Assembly: GCA_905147135.1 (NCBI GenBank)
Contig: LR990043.1
Coordinates: 20,957,584-21,021,583 of the forward strand
Source of the DNA: Blastobasis lacticolella
Lineage: Eukaryota; Arthropoda; Insecta; Lepidoptera; Blastobasidae
DNA length: 64,000 nucleotides
Reading direction: 5' to 3'
Shown here: one piece after another, positions 1 through 22,139 of the stretch
Layout: every line of letters starts with the position of its first letter
Position numbering within the stretch: the stretch's first letter is position 1
The notes under the pieces: generated by a model
Told to the model about the DNA's origin: nothing
What the model saw: only the letters and a program-made list of their open reading frames with translations
Database searches by the model: none
Made by a program: the position numbers and the translations under genes

Positions 1-551
1 AGTAGGGGCAGAAGAATGTGGAAATTTTGGTTTTTAATGGTAAGAAACTTTGAAGGCATTTGAGTGAATGAAATGAAATATAGGACTTGCGATTGTTTTG
101 GGTGTCCGACCAGACCGAAGAACTTGGCCTAGGGGGATTAGGTCTCAAATCGAAGTTCACACAAGTAAAAGCTTCCTCGAGATAAGATAATTTAACTAGC
201 ATGTAGGTAAACTTGCGTGTCGTCTGCTTAGATTTTTTAAAATTATTTATCTGTATATCGGTATTTATTACAATATTCATACTGCTAGATTATAATTGCT
301 AATACTAAAGTTTACATCAAGTCGTTACAGTTTACTGCAGGTCTTAAGAACGAACTTGTTATTGCCACAATCTCCGCGATTGGCCTGAAGATTAGAGATC
401 GCATTGTTATAAATATAACAATGAAAAAGGCTGCTGCCCATTTTCCAGCCTACGGAGACTATATCTTTCGCCTTGTACACACACGCTGTAAAGATTTCTA
501 TAAATGCTATAAATGTATCTATAATAAAAATATTGATAGAGATTATATTAC

Positions 552-3262
<2,711 letters not shown>

Positions 3263-3310
3263 CTTCAGAGACGGTGACTGCTAGTAATACAATTCGTCAA
3301 AGGTAGCTTG

Positions 3311-3344
3311 TTTATATACTCATTCGACGTAATTTTACCACGTG
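3311..3344 (-). promoter_or_regulatory. Core promoter of copy 1: TATA box and E-box
   Basis: TATATAAA (complement of 3311-3318) lies about 50 bp before the ATG, and a CACGTG E-box sits about 20 bp further up (3339-3344). The same pair at the same spacing precedes copies 2, 4, 6 and psi5. Confidence 0.7.
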
Positions 3345-4969
3345 ATCCGGTAGAAAATTATTAACAAGTAAATATTTCGGTTTATTAGGCTAAGTACATG
3401 AAAATATTACGTCGTCAACATTATTAAAATAACTAGAAATTACATACCTAAAATGATTTGAATTATTGAAAGGTATGTTTGATAAGTAAACTTTTATTAG
3501 TTACCATATAAAAATTATTATTTCACGTTTGTGAAATATCTAGTATGCAGATAACACAAACAACTGAACGGTGTCTGGAATTTCAATACATAATAAATAG
3601 GTAATTATGTAAAGGACAATAAAAACATTATCATTTACTTACACGTGTGTACTTTTATTGTATAATTACGGTTTAGGTACCGGTATCTGAAGCTTTGACC
3701 AATAATACGCCGTAGGATTAATAATTGTCAAGACAATTGCACCATGAGCTGTAAAATAAATAATACACAGGTACGTAACATATACGTATCATCACGCCTT
3801 TTTGATTGTAGTATATTCATGTGGTAGTGAATGGAAGGAGAACACCGATATGCACAAATAACGATCAAATCAGAGATATTTTAAAGAAAGGTCAGTTCAA
3901 GAGTACTTAACCTAAATCGACGACCATGTATGAAAATATTGATGAATGTGGGAAAATGTGGCCCCCTGCATGGCAGATACGTTAACCAACTAACCCACTC
4001 AGATCGGAGAAGTGAGAGAGGTTTATCACACCGTAGCATGTGTAACAATAATGGTCTCTGCCTAGCCCTGCGGTAAAAAGGCGTGACGTTACGTATATCA
4101 TCACAGCCCATTCCAGTCCACTGCAGGACAAAGAGCTTTTGCTTACATTTCTTATGAGAGAGGAGCCTACGGAGATTCCATAACTTTTGCCTCGATAATA
4201 TTAGCGCCTTGTACGAAACACACGACAGGGATTGGTGCTATTCTAGATACTGTGTCGGACATCACACGGCTATGTCGGACGCATAAAAATAAAATCTAAC
4301 TACGTAGTATTGATCCGATCTCTGATAGGTCAAAAAACTCCGTAGTTAGGTTTTGCCGCAAAATCTAACTATGGAGTTTTGATTCGATCTCTGATTGGTC
4401 AAAATACCGATCGGTTTATATAGCGACACTACCATAGTAAGATTTAGCCACGAATTGCAACCCCATAGTTCCGAATATGTATTTTTTATTTAGCACAATG
4501 TATTTGTACTGCAGAAAAGGGCTATTCGCGCGATTTACTTCAATAAGAAATTCAAGAATATTGATATTATGACAATGCCATTACAATACATTACATACAT
4601 GAGAACATAAGCCATGTCCTTAAAATTATGCACTTGTGAACAGTGATGTTCATAATTTAATTCTAGTAATAAAGATAAGTTTGTTACTAGTGCTTGTCGT
4701 CTAACCAAAGTCCACAAATCATTTATGGGTCAATGTGTATGATTTTATAATAAGGTTCCAACAGATATATCTGCAGAATTTACTATTTAGTAAATTTAAA
4801 GTCACTATGAAACAAATTATGGAAAAAAAATCCTTTATTTTAACTTAATAATATATAAATAACAAAAGTCTGTGGGACTAACCTGCTATTCTATACAGGT
4901 ATTGAACTACTTTTATGTTTGTATATAGGACAAACTATATATATGAGGTAGGGCATAGCGGGGTATCTC

Positions 4970-5281
4970 GTTCGAATTGGAGCCGCCCGACTGGGGAAGT
5001 ACCTCCACCTTACAGAATATCGAAGCTAAATAATACTCTTTTAAATAGTATTGTGTTTCTGCCGGTGAGTAAGGTTTCCAGTGCTCCATGGGGTGGGGAT
5101 TCAGGGAACCGTGGATTTGGCAGTGGAGTGGCATTTGCTGCCAGAGCAACGTGTTATAGAGGTGGGCAACACATTAGCGATACTCTTGGTGTTGCTAATG
5201 TCTATAGGCAGTGGTGACCACTTTCCATCAGGTGGCCCGCTTGCCTGTTTGCCTACCGTATGACATAAAAAAAAAAAAAAA
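4970..5281 (+). mobile_element. SINE-like retroposon with poly(A) tail
   Basis: Ends in CATCAGGTGGCCCGCTTGCC and a 17-A tail near 5265-5281, the 3' signature of a common lepidopteran retroposon. A partial relative lies at about 5870-5980. Confidence 0.6.
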
Positions 5282-5289
5282 AATTAATT

Positions 5290-5860
5290 GGCACTGTTGC
5301 CTATTCGGTATGATTGTCAAGGCGTTCGAAAAGTTTCAAGTGTCAATGCCTGCGTTCTGTTTTCGGTGCATGGCTCGCACTCATTTGTGCCAAAGTTATT
5401 ATCAAAATTAGGGACTCTTGTCACAGAGGCCAAAAACACTTAGCAGTTGGCTTGTCCGGAGGCCGAGCTCCCGAATTATTTCTGTTCGCAGCGGCTATGG
5501 CACTAGCCTCTTTGAAGTTTGGTGCGAATAACCTATTAAGCGCTACTACCAACTCTGCATGGCGTGCCCGCCTCCTGGCTGCTGGAGAATATAAATCGGG
5601 TCTTTGGCTTCAGGCAATGTCTTTTAAAACTATCGTCACACTACTGGATTGGACCAGTTTTAGAATTGCCACGGCTTGGCACTCCTTGCAGTGCTCTGCA
5701 CTAGTGCCATTGTGGCCACCTTGTTGATAATCTTGGCCACCATGGCCTGCCGCGGGAGCACTGGACGATTTCCACGAAACGCGGTTCTGAATGATGTTAT
5801 CCGCCGGGCCTTTATCTCCGCTAGATCACCAGCAGTGCTGGAGCCAAAGGTTTAACACTC
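5290..5860 (+). mobile_element. Decayed retroelement fragment
   Basis: Discontinuous frames; the clearest ends ATMACRGSTGRFPRNAVLND then VIRRAFISARSPAVLEP, a stretch I associate with LINE polyproteins. No intact gene. Confidence 0.4.
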
Positions 5861-6111
5861 GAATTTGAGCTGCCCGACTAGGGAAGTACTTCCACCTAAC
5901 AGAATACCGCAGCCACACAATACTATTTTATGTAGTAATGTTCCCGCTGGTGAGTAACGTCGTCAGTGTTCTATTGACGCCAAGATGATTAATTAATATC
6001 ATAATCCTCCTAGCTGTCAATCCCGTCGTGTGCCACCTCTTCTATGAGTATTCTAGAACGTTATATTAAAGACTGGTAGTAGTTTGGCATTTTACTAATG
6101 GCGACTACTAC

Positions 6112-6245
6112 ACTCATCTTGGCGTTACTGTACCCGATGTGTTCTCGCGCTCATGGGCCCGGGGTCCACCTTGAACATGATACAGGATTTGGCAGATTCG
6201 ATCATTACAGTGCAGCAACTACTATATGACCCTGAGAAAAGTCGC
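6112..6245 (-). repeat. 3' fragment of the tRNA-headed SINE
   Basis: Begins CATCTTGGCGTTACTGTACC and continues with TTGAACATGATACAGGATTTGGCA, the reverse of the tail of the SINE seen complete at 17486. Confidence 0.6.
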
Positions 6246-7158
6246 ATCGACAGAGCCTCATCCATCTGTCAGCATCTAAAACCTTAGCACTCTGGACCAC
6301 GAGAAGGTGAGGTTGGTTGTGCCTCAGAGGACTTACGTTATAAGTATTCTAAAATAATACTAAATGCCAGACATCCTGTAAAACTATTTACTGTTATCTA
6401 CTTACAAGGTATTTCACAAACGTGAGACATAAATATGTTTGTGTAAGTATCTATTAAAATCAAATGATTTATTTTTTAGCATACCTATTGTATATACCAA
6501 ACCACCTTCAAGGTATTTTATAAATGTAGCGCACACAATATTTTTATGAGCCTGATAAAAGTAAGTTTGCACTCATTACGAAAAATTTGCATCTAATAAG
6601 TATTTATGAATCTTTTCTATAAAATGTACTACTACAGTCACAGCTGACCTAAATATGTTAGACCTGTCCATTTTGTTTGCCTGCGCCTGCGCAGCGCTCG
6701 CGGCACCAGAGAAGCAGATATTCGACCTGGAATATGAAACGCAGCTGGTCCAGTTGTTTAACGACTTCGAGCAAAAGTACAAAAAGATCTACCACCTGTC
6801 CATGCAATCGGACCGATACGATATTTTCGTGAAAAACTTGGCCAAGATCAATGAATTGAACAAACGGGATCCTACTGCTTCTTATAGTAAATAATATAAT
6901 TGATTTTTGGCTCATAATATCATAAAACATTAGACAATAATCTGGATCACATTATAATGTAATTTTGAATTCTAGTTATCAAATTATTCTGTATTCTGTA
7001 TTGTCTTGTATGTATTCTACACCGGCACATCTTATATAATTTTTAGAGGTGTGAGTCAGAGCTCACATAAAATTCTTAGCATCCGCTGCCTTGGCGCACC
7101 TCAGAATTAGACTAATTCTTTCGATTTTGCGAGCGACATCGGGATACACGAATAATAT

Positions 7159-7975
7159 AATTCCCTCATTCTCCCGCTGCTGGACTATGGTGATGTTGCC
7201 TATTTGGACCCGACCGAGGAGCTGTTGTCCCGATTGGAGCGTTTGCAGAATCTTTGCATTCGGTATATTTTTGGGTTGCGGAAATTTGATCACGTGTCCG
7301 AATTCAGAGCGAAGTTGAACTGGCTCCCCATTCGACGACGCAGGGATTGTCACATTCTGGGTCTTTTATACCAAGTACTAGTCAATCCCTCTGCCCCTGA
7401 GTACTTGCGCGAGTGGTTTAGTTTTCGGCCATCTGCTGACCCCCGTCTGCGCCCCCGTAGGGAGCGACAGCTGGAGATTCCCTCATATCATTCAGCTGGG
7501 TATGGGAAATCTTTCAGAGTGTATGCGGCACAGCTATGGAACTCGCTGCCTGAGGAGATACAGGACGCACGCTCACCAGTTTCCTTCAGGGAACTTCTGA
7601 AGAAGCATTTCCTCAAAACTTGATGTTTGAGCTTCATGTATATATTTGTGTATATTTATATATGTATATATTTGTTATATCGATATATGTTTACGGGTAT
7701 GTATATTTATGGATTACTTATTTATGTACTTACTTACTGATAAGTTTTACTGGTCTCGTTTAATATATTTAAATTAAGGTTCTCTGGTAACTCTGGTTAT
7801 TTTTAAAGTAGATAAGGTACTCTTATTGCCTCTACCGCTCGCCAAAGCTCCTTTCGGGTTGTCTAAGGTTAGCTGGAAGAGATCCCGTTGTGGGATAAGT
7901 TCGCCTTTGCTTTGTAAGTGTTTCCTTTTGAAATGTACTATGTTGTTGCAATAAAGAGTTTACATACATACATAC
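7159..7975 (+). mobile_element. CR1-like LINE 3' end, copy A (in intron 1 of psi0)
   Basis: Open frame through LERLQNLCIRYIFGL, HVSEFRAKLNWLPI and FRVYAAQLWNSLPEEIQ, the C-terminal part of a non-LTR reverse transcriptase, ending at the TGA of 7621-7623. The 3' UTR ends AATAAAGAGTT followed by (TACA)n at about 7955-7975. Homology with copy B begins near 7159, marking a 5' truncation. Confidence 0.82.
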
Positions 7976-8290
7976 ATATAAATTATTTATGTTTGAATCT
8001 TTTGCACTTAAATGAATAGGAATTTCCGGACTGTGACGGAGTCGGAGTTTTACCTCACAAAAATAATTATATTTCCATTCGAATTACTCAAACAAGAAAA
8101 TATTTTCTGTTAATATCAGTTCAAAATATTAAAACATGTTTCATTTGTTAGTAATAAAATGACACGCGTGCTAATATTTTTAACTGATGTTATGAAGATA
8201 TTTTCTATTTTATGTTCTATGTACTACTACTCATACTTCTCAACTATCTCTTACTCGTTTCTTTGTTTGTAAATCTCTTATTTACAAAAA

Positions 8291-8472
8291 ATGTTATTAA
8301 GTTGTAAATGTGTGCCTGATGATAACACGATCATCACCGATCCCGAAGCAAGGTTGTCTGGAAGAGATCACATTAGTGATAAGACCGCCCTTTGTACTAC
8401 CTACCGTATTTTTTGTGTCTGTACTTGTGTTCTCTGGTGTGCAATAAAGAGTTTTATATTGTATTGTATTGT
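8291..8472 (+). mobile_element. LINE 3' tail with (TTGTA)n end
   Basis: Untranslated tail with GGTTGTCTGGAAGAGATCAC, then GTGCAATAAAGAG and a TATTGTATTGTATTG tail. Resembles the 3' UTR of the CR1-like copies. Lies in intron 1 of psi0. Confidence 0.6.
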
Positions 8473-9310
8473 ATCATCTTAAACGATATCAAAACTAACT
8501 ACTTACAAAATACGGTATGTAAAAAGAAGCAGTATTGTAACCAGGTAAACGTTTAAGGACTGTGATACCCGGCTAGAGCCTGTCACCAACTTACCTCAAC
8601 TTTAAAAAGTTACCTCAAAGACTTACCTCAACTTTAAAAGCATTTCCAAAAATGTAATGCTCATATGATTTTATACGCAGGTATAAACGATTTAGCTGAT
8701 ATGACAACGGAAGAAGTCCTGGCTTCGCGAACTGGGTTTGTGTACGATCCCAGTTACGCCACTCATGTCCCAGACATTGAGATCCCGAAGCAATTTGACT
8801 GGCGTGACCATAATGTTGTCACGAGCGATAAGGAAACTGTAGCTCCTGTTGGGCATTCAGTGCTGTAGGTTAGTATATAAGTGCTTCGCCATGAACCTGT
8901 TCTATTTACGAAGCCAATTCTATACCTAAAGGCTTCCATTTAAAATTAAATTGCAAATGGTTTGGTAGTGTGTATACTGTATATAGTCTTCATACACATG
9001 GTCCGATGGGGAACGTTCGATATCTACCTAGGAATTGCGGAAAGATTCGATATTTTCGAATATTTTAATATTAATATATTTTTACAGGGAACATCGAAGG
9101 GCAATATGCTATGGAACATAAAGAATTAATGAATTTTTCCCCGCAAGAATTGGTTTCCTGTGACAAACGAAATTATGGTTGCAGAGGTGATTATATTGGA
9201 CCAGGTTTCCAGTAAGTGGTATATTTATTAGTAAGTATTGTTATAGTAATAAGTATAATCAGTAAAAGGAGATACTTCCTGTGTTATACATGAGCTTCAC
9301 TTTGTATAAT

Positions 9311-9550
9311 CGGTGGCGTTGTTGTTAAGGGCTTCGTCTCGTACGCGAGAAGTTTCTGGTTCGTACCCCATTGCCGCTATGTACCGATAACTCTTTTTTG
9401 AGTTATGTACTTTAGTTGAATACTAACCGATGCTCATACGGTGAAGGAAAACATTGTGATGAAACCTGCACATTCAGGCGACCGAATGTCTAAACATGAT
9501 CCAATGTAGTCAAGTTCCCCTAGTAACAGGGTAACGAAGGTCGAACGTAA
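9311..9550 (+). mobile_element. Old SINE in intron 3 of psi0
   Basis: GGTGGCGTTGTTGTTAAGGG head and GTGATGAAACCTGCACATTC body, just after exon 3. Confidence 0.7.
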
Positions 9551-9843
9551 GGATTATTATATTTTTTATTATATAAGCTTCATTTTATTAAAATTATATT
9601 TTTATTTATATTTATTAAGTTGTAGCCCGGGACTTCGTCCGCGTGGAAATAGTTTTTATGACAGTTTTGCTTAGGGCCGATGGTTTTTGCGTGATTCGCG
9701 GACAAACAGACAAGGAAATAGAGATAAAAATATAATAATTTATTTTTGGTATATTTCCGTCCCAGAATCCTCGGGATAACCCGATCCGACAATTTTTTCT
9801 CAAATATCTTCATGGCTTTTTTACAGTTTTGTAATAGTATAGA

Positions 9844-10667
9844 TATGTCGCAGCCATCTGGTTAAATAAGCCATTTAATGAGTAGGCTAGCCTGTTAATT
9901 AAACGCCGGCATTCAATAGAACGCCTAGGCCGATAGTTGATAGAACAATCAACGCTTAACGTTTAACTAGTTGGCTTATTCTAAGCCAGCCCTTTGAAGA
10001 CGGCTGACGTAAAAGCAGGCAGGTGATTTAAATTTAGTTCACTGCAGCACTGGTAGTCATTAAAACAAATATGGCGTCAGACAGCTCGCACAGCAAGCAA
10101 TGTTTTTGTATTTTTATCGTTTTAACTAAATTTAAAGTGTGGTACCTAGATGTTTTTAAGTAAGAATAAGGATAACTTAATTTGTTCATTTTCTTTTCAT
10201 ACTTACAATTAGAAACAAATGTCTAAGAAAGTTTCGTGCCATTTTATATTTAATATTATAAAATAAGAAAGTGCATTCTTCCTATACTACATTGTTGCAA
10301 ATAGTTAATAAGTTATAAGTTTAAAGTTATTATTGTAGTAAATACTATAAATTTTATAGGTACTCGCAATGCAATTACTAATTGAATTTGTTGCCACTAA
10401 TATTTTCGTTTCTAAATAAAAATTATATTTATTAATTCGTATTTTTTATCTTAAGTAAAGTTATCATATAATTTACGAATGGTCACTCAAACCAAACATA
10501 TATATATTCTATTAATAAAATGGCTAAATAACATTCAGCCAAGTAGCTGCACGTTACATTCAACTACTTGGCTAGCTGTCCTTTAGCCATTCAATTGAAG
10601 GCAGGGGTTTAATTAACGGACTAGCCTTCTAATTAAATGGCTAATTTAACCAGATGGCTGCGACAGA
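9844..10667. mobile_element. Non-autonomous TIR DNA transposon with TAGA target duplication
   Basis: 824-bp element with terminal inverted repeats of about 60 bp: left begins TATGTCGCAGCCATCTGG, right ends with its complement (CCAGATGGCTGCGACAGA). TAGA flanks both ends (9840-9843, 10668-10671), a likely 4-bp duplication. No coding capacity; more GGCTA/TAGCC-type inverted motifs lie inside. Superfamily not assigned. Confidence 0.72.
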
Positions 10668-10789
10668 TAGACTTAGCCATTGTGACATTGACAATTTAAT
10701 ACTAAATATTAGGAACTTGACGGGTTTCATACAGCATACCTCTTTTAACGAGTAACTCAATATTTTGACTTAGTTGTTTGCGTCATTAC

Positions 10790-10985
10790 CATGGCATGAC
10801 AGCTGAGACAGCGGCTTCTTTACATAGAATAAAATAAAGTCACTTCCCGCTCTCTGTCCCTCAGTATTTATAGTATGGACCTACATACGCTTTGATGTTT
10901 TAAACTGCGCAACAGATTTCAATGCTGTTTTCAACAATTATGCCAATAATTCAAGAAGAAGTTTTATAGGGTAGGGCAATAAGTG
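10790..10985 (+). repeat. Dispersed repeat fragment
   Basis: AGTCACTTCCCGCTCTCTGT, then GATGTTTTAAACTGCGCAAC. A relative is inside the Harbinger element at about 56395-56525. Confidence 0.5.
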
Positions 10986-11114
10986 AACGAAGTCGCAGCG
11001 GCTCAGTTAGTTTAATATAAAACATAGTAAATTTATCCAGTAAATAAATAAACCTATTATGTTCGTATAAAATCAGAACGTGTGTTGTAGATCTGGGATA
11101 AAGCGTGATGCGAA

Positions 11115-11460
11115 GTGGTTAGTAGCTATGTGTATCTGGGCTCCACGATCACTAATGCTGGAGGCTGCGAGGATGAAATTCGAAGGCAGTGCGCTGTGAC
11201 TAGATCGTCAGTGGAAAAACTTGCTAAGATTTGGAAGGACCGCAGAACACAAAGGTTCGACTTATGCGGTGCCTGGTCTTTCCTATATTTCTATACGGAG
11301 CTGAGACGTGGAAAATTGCTGCGGTGTATAAGCAGAGTTACGCGACTCGACCTAGTACATCCGCAGCAGGTTTGGCGTGAGGGATATCGCTGATAATATT
11401 TAGGAGGCTCGCCTGCTTGGTTTGGACACGTGTCGTGTGGCGTATTTACTTACCAACTTA
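11115..11460 (+). mobile_element. RTE-clade LINE fragment
   Basis: YVYLGSTITNAGGCEDEI followed by SSVEKLAKIWKDRR, then frame-shifted text including LVFPIFLYGAETW-like and LLWFGHV-like segments, typical of the end of RTE reverse transcriptases. Short and broken. Confidence 0.75.
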
Positions 11461-12520
11461 TGTGTTATCTGTATTGAGTATGTAATCTGTACCTATGTGA
11501 CTCTTTAATTTTCAATAAGTAATTTAAATATTTTTTTAGTTCTTTAAAGAACTTTTTTGCACCAGTGCTCCACGGTCCCAAAGCTTCCACCCTAAACGGC
11601 TGAAATACGAAATCTTGTGCTAGACTTCTTATTTCCTCTGCTTTATTTTCTCTGCAGTAGAGACCGCACCCTCGGCCCCCTATTTTTGTTGTGCTGATAC
11701 AGATTTACATTTTTTAAAGGCGTCTGCTTTACACCGGTTCATGTTGTGTAATTAGGTATTGCAGAAATGTGAAAATGTGAAAAGTGGTCCACGTGGATGA
11801 AGTCGCGGGCAAAAGCCACTTTCTATAAAAGCAAATATATCAATAGAACTTGTTACTATATGACCATTGTTCATGGTTACATGACTGGGGGTAAGCTAAG
11901 TTAATGAAAAGATAAGTAAACTTAGTTCCATAATAGTGTACTCGTACATCTTCTACGTGCACCATTTAAATCATAACTGCCTGTATATGTGCCTATTGCT
12001 GGTATTAACCAGTAACAGGCAATATAATACTGCTTTCGATTGAATATGTGCTCGTTTATCATTTAGTAGATCCATTCCTTATAACATCACAACGATAGCA
12101 ACTATATACCTACGTAAAACTTGTTATAACATATCGGGTATATTAAGGCTTACTTGTAACAGGCTTGGAAGAAAACAATGCAAGCCAAACTAAGTTCAAA
12201 TAAAAAAATATTTTTATTAGTTTTTACGTTCACGCAACAGTTGTTTATAGTGTCCAGAAAGCGCGATTTCAGGAACAGTTTGTATACAAACTTACAAAGA
12301 CAAAGTTTCGTTATGGAGCATGATGAAAGGTCAGCATAAAGTACGAAATAAAAACAAATTAAAGGTCACTTACTTTATTACCACCACCAAAGAAAAAACC
12401 AAAATACATGAATGACAGTAGATACAATTACCTATTTACGCTACCATATAAGTTGCAGCATTATTACCACTTACAAAGAAAAAATAGACAAAATAGATGG
12501 AATTAACGAATTTCAGTTCT

Positions 12521-16090
<3,570 letters not shown>

Positions 16091-16138
16091 CTTCAGAGAC
16101 GGTGACTGCTAGTAATACAATTCGTCAAAGGTAGCTTG

Positions 16139-16172
16139 TTTATATACTCATTCGACGTAATTTTACCACGTG
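16139..16172 (-). promoter_or_regulatory. Core promoter of copy 2: TATA box and E-box
   Basis: TATATAAA (complement of 16139-16146) and CACGTG (16167-16172) upstream of the ATG at 16090, same arrangement as in copy 1. Confidence 0.7.
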
Positions 16173-16934
16173 ATCCGGTAGAAAATTATTAACAAGTAAA
16201 TATTTCGGTTTATTAGGCTAAGTACATGAAAATATTACGTCGTCAACATTATTACAATAACTAGAAATTACATACCCAAAATGATTTGAATTATTGAAAG
16301 GTATGTTTGATAAGTAAACTTTTATTAGTTACAATATAAAAATTATTATTTCACGTTTGTGAAATATCTAGTATGCAGATAACACAAACAACTGAACGGT
16401 GTCTGGAATTTCAATATATAATAAATAGGTAATTATGTAAAGGACAATAAAAACATTATCATTTACTTACACGTGTGTACTTTTATTGTATAATTACGGT
16501 TTAGGTACCGGTATCTTAAGCTTTGACCAAAAATACGCCGTAGGATTAATAATTGACAAGACAATTGCACAATGAGCTGTAAAATAAATAATACACAGGT
16601 ACGTAACATATACGTATCATCACGCCTTTTTGATTGTAGTAAATTCATGTGGTAGTGAATGGAAGGAGCACACCGATATGTACAAATAACGATCAAATCA
16701 TAGATATTTTAAAGAAAGGTCAGTGCAAGAGTACTTAACCTAAATCGACGACCATGTATGAAAATATTGATGAATGTGGGAAAGTGTGTCCCCCTGCATG
16801 GCAGATATGTTAACCAACTGAACCACTCAGATCGGAGAAGCGAGAGAGGTTTATCACACCGTAGCATGTGTAACAATGATGGTCTCTGCCTAGCCCTGCG
16901 GTAAAAAGACGTGACGTTACGTATATCATCACAG

Positions 16935-17205
16935 CCCATACCAGTCCACTGCAGGACTAAGAGCTTTTGCTATCATTTCTTATGAGAGAGGAGGTTATTG
17001 CCATAATCTCCACGCTTGGCCGACGGGTTAAAAATCGCAGTATCGTAAATATAGAAATGGAAAACGCTGCTACCCATTTTCCAGCCTACGGAGATTCCAC
17101 AATTTTTGCCTCAATAATATTAGCGCCTTGTACGAAACACACGACAGGGATTGGTGCTATTCTAAATACTGTGTCGGACACCACACGGCTATGCCGGACG
17201 CATAA
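16935..17205 (-). repeat. Dispersed repeat (CAGTCCACTGCAGGACT family)
   Basis: Member of a family with ...TGCAGGACTTAGAG, TTATTGCCATAATCTC, CGCTTGGCCG and TTTTCCAGCCTACGGAGA. Other members: 4105-4290, 33265-33545, 42655-42760, and within intron 5 of the proteases (338-480, 13375-13515, 29710-29850, 20985-21145, 37195-37370, 46150-46320, 61760-61930). Several end in GATGATGATG. Confidence 0.6.
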
Positions 17206-17207
17206 AA

Positions 17208-18420
17208 ACAACATCTAACTACGTAGTATTGATCGGATCTCTGATTGGTCAAAAATCTCCGTAGTTAGGTTTTGCCGCAAAATCTAACTATGGAGTTTTG
17301 ATTCGATCTCTGATTGGTCAAAATACCGATCGGTTTATGTACCGAAACTACCATAGTAAGATTTAGCCACGAAGGGCAACCCCATAGTTAGAGTTTGTTG
17401 CTCTATGCTGCGAGGACTTTCTTCTCCTGCGTTTGCTTTAAATTATTTTAAAATTAAACGATTAAATGAAGCAAACAAATGAGAGCGTCGGTGGCCGAGC
17501 GGTTAGAGTATCCGACTCGTAAACCATAGGTCCCGGATTCGAATCCCGCTCCGGCCATGTACCAATGACTGTTTTCTGAGTTATGTACTAGTTGAATACT
17601 AACAGATGCTCTTACGGTGAGGGAAAACATCTTGATGAAACCTGCTCCATGATCCAATCTGGTCAGGTTCCCCTGGTAGCAGGGTCATGGAGGTCAGATG
17701 GCAGTCGCTCCACTGAAATTACCTGACCTGCCAAATCCTGGATCATGGTCAAGGCGGACCCCGGGCCCTCGTGCGCGAGAGCACAACCGGGACATTAACG
17801 CCAAGATGATGATGATGAACATTATTGCATAGGTAGCTACCTGCTTAGAAACTTAATACAATTTCGCATTGGCGCCGTTATTTTCAACGTTACAAGTTAA
17901 ACCATTTGGCCGTTGTCTCGAAGAACTCGTCAACTGACAATAAACTAAAAGAAAATAGTAGGTCCGCTTAATATAATTATTACCTCAAAGAAACTGGCGC
18001 CAGTAAGTGGTCCCAAATTTGTTTTTAACGTCAATCAGATACTAATATCGGACTGTACGATTTTTGGATTAATGGAAAGATTAGCTAAATCGGTCTCTTA
18101 TGATTTGTTGCAACGCGGGTTTGGTTTTCCTCAGAATCCATTTAGTTACTATAAGAATTCTAAATTTTTTTTTTATCCATACGCGGCAGTCTTCCGAACT
18201 ATTAGATTTGACAGAAAACATAACATTTGTGTGCAAATCTGGGGTTTCTGTAATACTTAGTCACAATAACTTTGATTATTTACAGTTATCAAACACAATT
18301 GATAACTGTATAATGAAGCGCTCTCATTGATGGATGCGCTCAGTAGTTAGACTGAGGGCAAAATCTGACTATGAAGTTTTTGACCAATCGGAGATCACTA
18401 TCAAAACTCCCTAGTTAGAT
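17208..18420. mobile_element. TIR-bounded non-autonomous element upstream of psi3
   Basis: Left end has two staggered blocks of the type ATCTAACTACGTAGT ... TCTGATTGGTCAAAA; the right end (about 18335-18420) holds the inverted form. Contains the SINE at 17486. A duplicate lies at about 33550-34690, and a left-end fragment at about 4285-4470. Exact ends and target duplication not resolved. Confidence 0.5.
17486..17818 (+). mobile_element. Full-length tRNA-derived SINE
   Basis: Head GGTGGCCGAGCGGTTAGAG (A-box-like) and GGATTCGAATCC (B-box-like) form a tRNA-like pol III promoter. Body has GAAAACATCTTGATGAAACC; the tail ends CGCCAAGATGATGATGATGA. It lies inside a TIR-bounded stretch between copy 2 and psi3. 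Confidence 0.82.
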
Positions 18421-18663
18421 TTAGTTTACATGCATGCCGGTTACTACACGGCTAGATAACGTATATACCTATGTACAAACAGTCTTACTAGTTATTTCAA
18501 TAATGTTGAAGACATAATATTTTTATGTACTTAGCCTAATAAACCAAAATATTTACTTGTAAATAGTTTTCTTTCGATCACGATATAAAACTACATCGAA
18601 TGAGTATATAAACAAGCCTCCTTTATTAATGAAATGTATTAGTAGCAGTCACAGTCTCTGAAA

Positions 18664-21979
<3,316 letters not shown>

Positions 21980-22139
21980 ATAACTGAAATTCTTTAATTC
22001 CATGTATTTTTGTCAATTTTTCTTTTGTAGTCTTAACAATGCTGCAACTTCTGTGGTAGCAGCATATATATGTAATTGTTACTACTTCAACTCATGTATT
22101 TTGGTTCTTTCTTTGGTGGTGGTAATAACATAAGGGATC

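Larger units (their letters stand above)
6655..9211 (+). pseudogene. Cathepsin L-like protease remnant psi0 (exons 1-3 only)
   Basis: Diverged plus-strand relative facing away from copy 1. Exon 1 (6655-6886) encodes a signal peptide and the I29 start in an open frame (PEKQIFDLEYE, then FVKNLAKINELN). Exon 2 (8681-8868) is 28 bp shorter than in the others: part is a loss of seven codons after DPSY, and a 7-bp loss just before the active-site cysteine shifts the frame. Exon 3 (9088-9211) keeps its 124-bp size and reads NIEGQYAMEH, with CRGD in place of CNGG. No exons 4-6 are visible before the next gene; that interval holds transposons. A CR1-like LINE (7159-7975) and another LINE tail (8291-8472) sit in intron 1. 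Not expected to give an active protease. It is the most divergent copy, so probably an older lineage. Confidence 0.85.

Noticed and set aside
17486..17560. Possible tRNA gene (A- and B-box-like sequence)
   Set aside because: It continues into a SINE body and GAT-rich tail, recurs many times in the window, and does not form a clean cloverleaf by eye. Treated as a SINE head.
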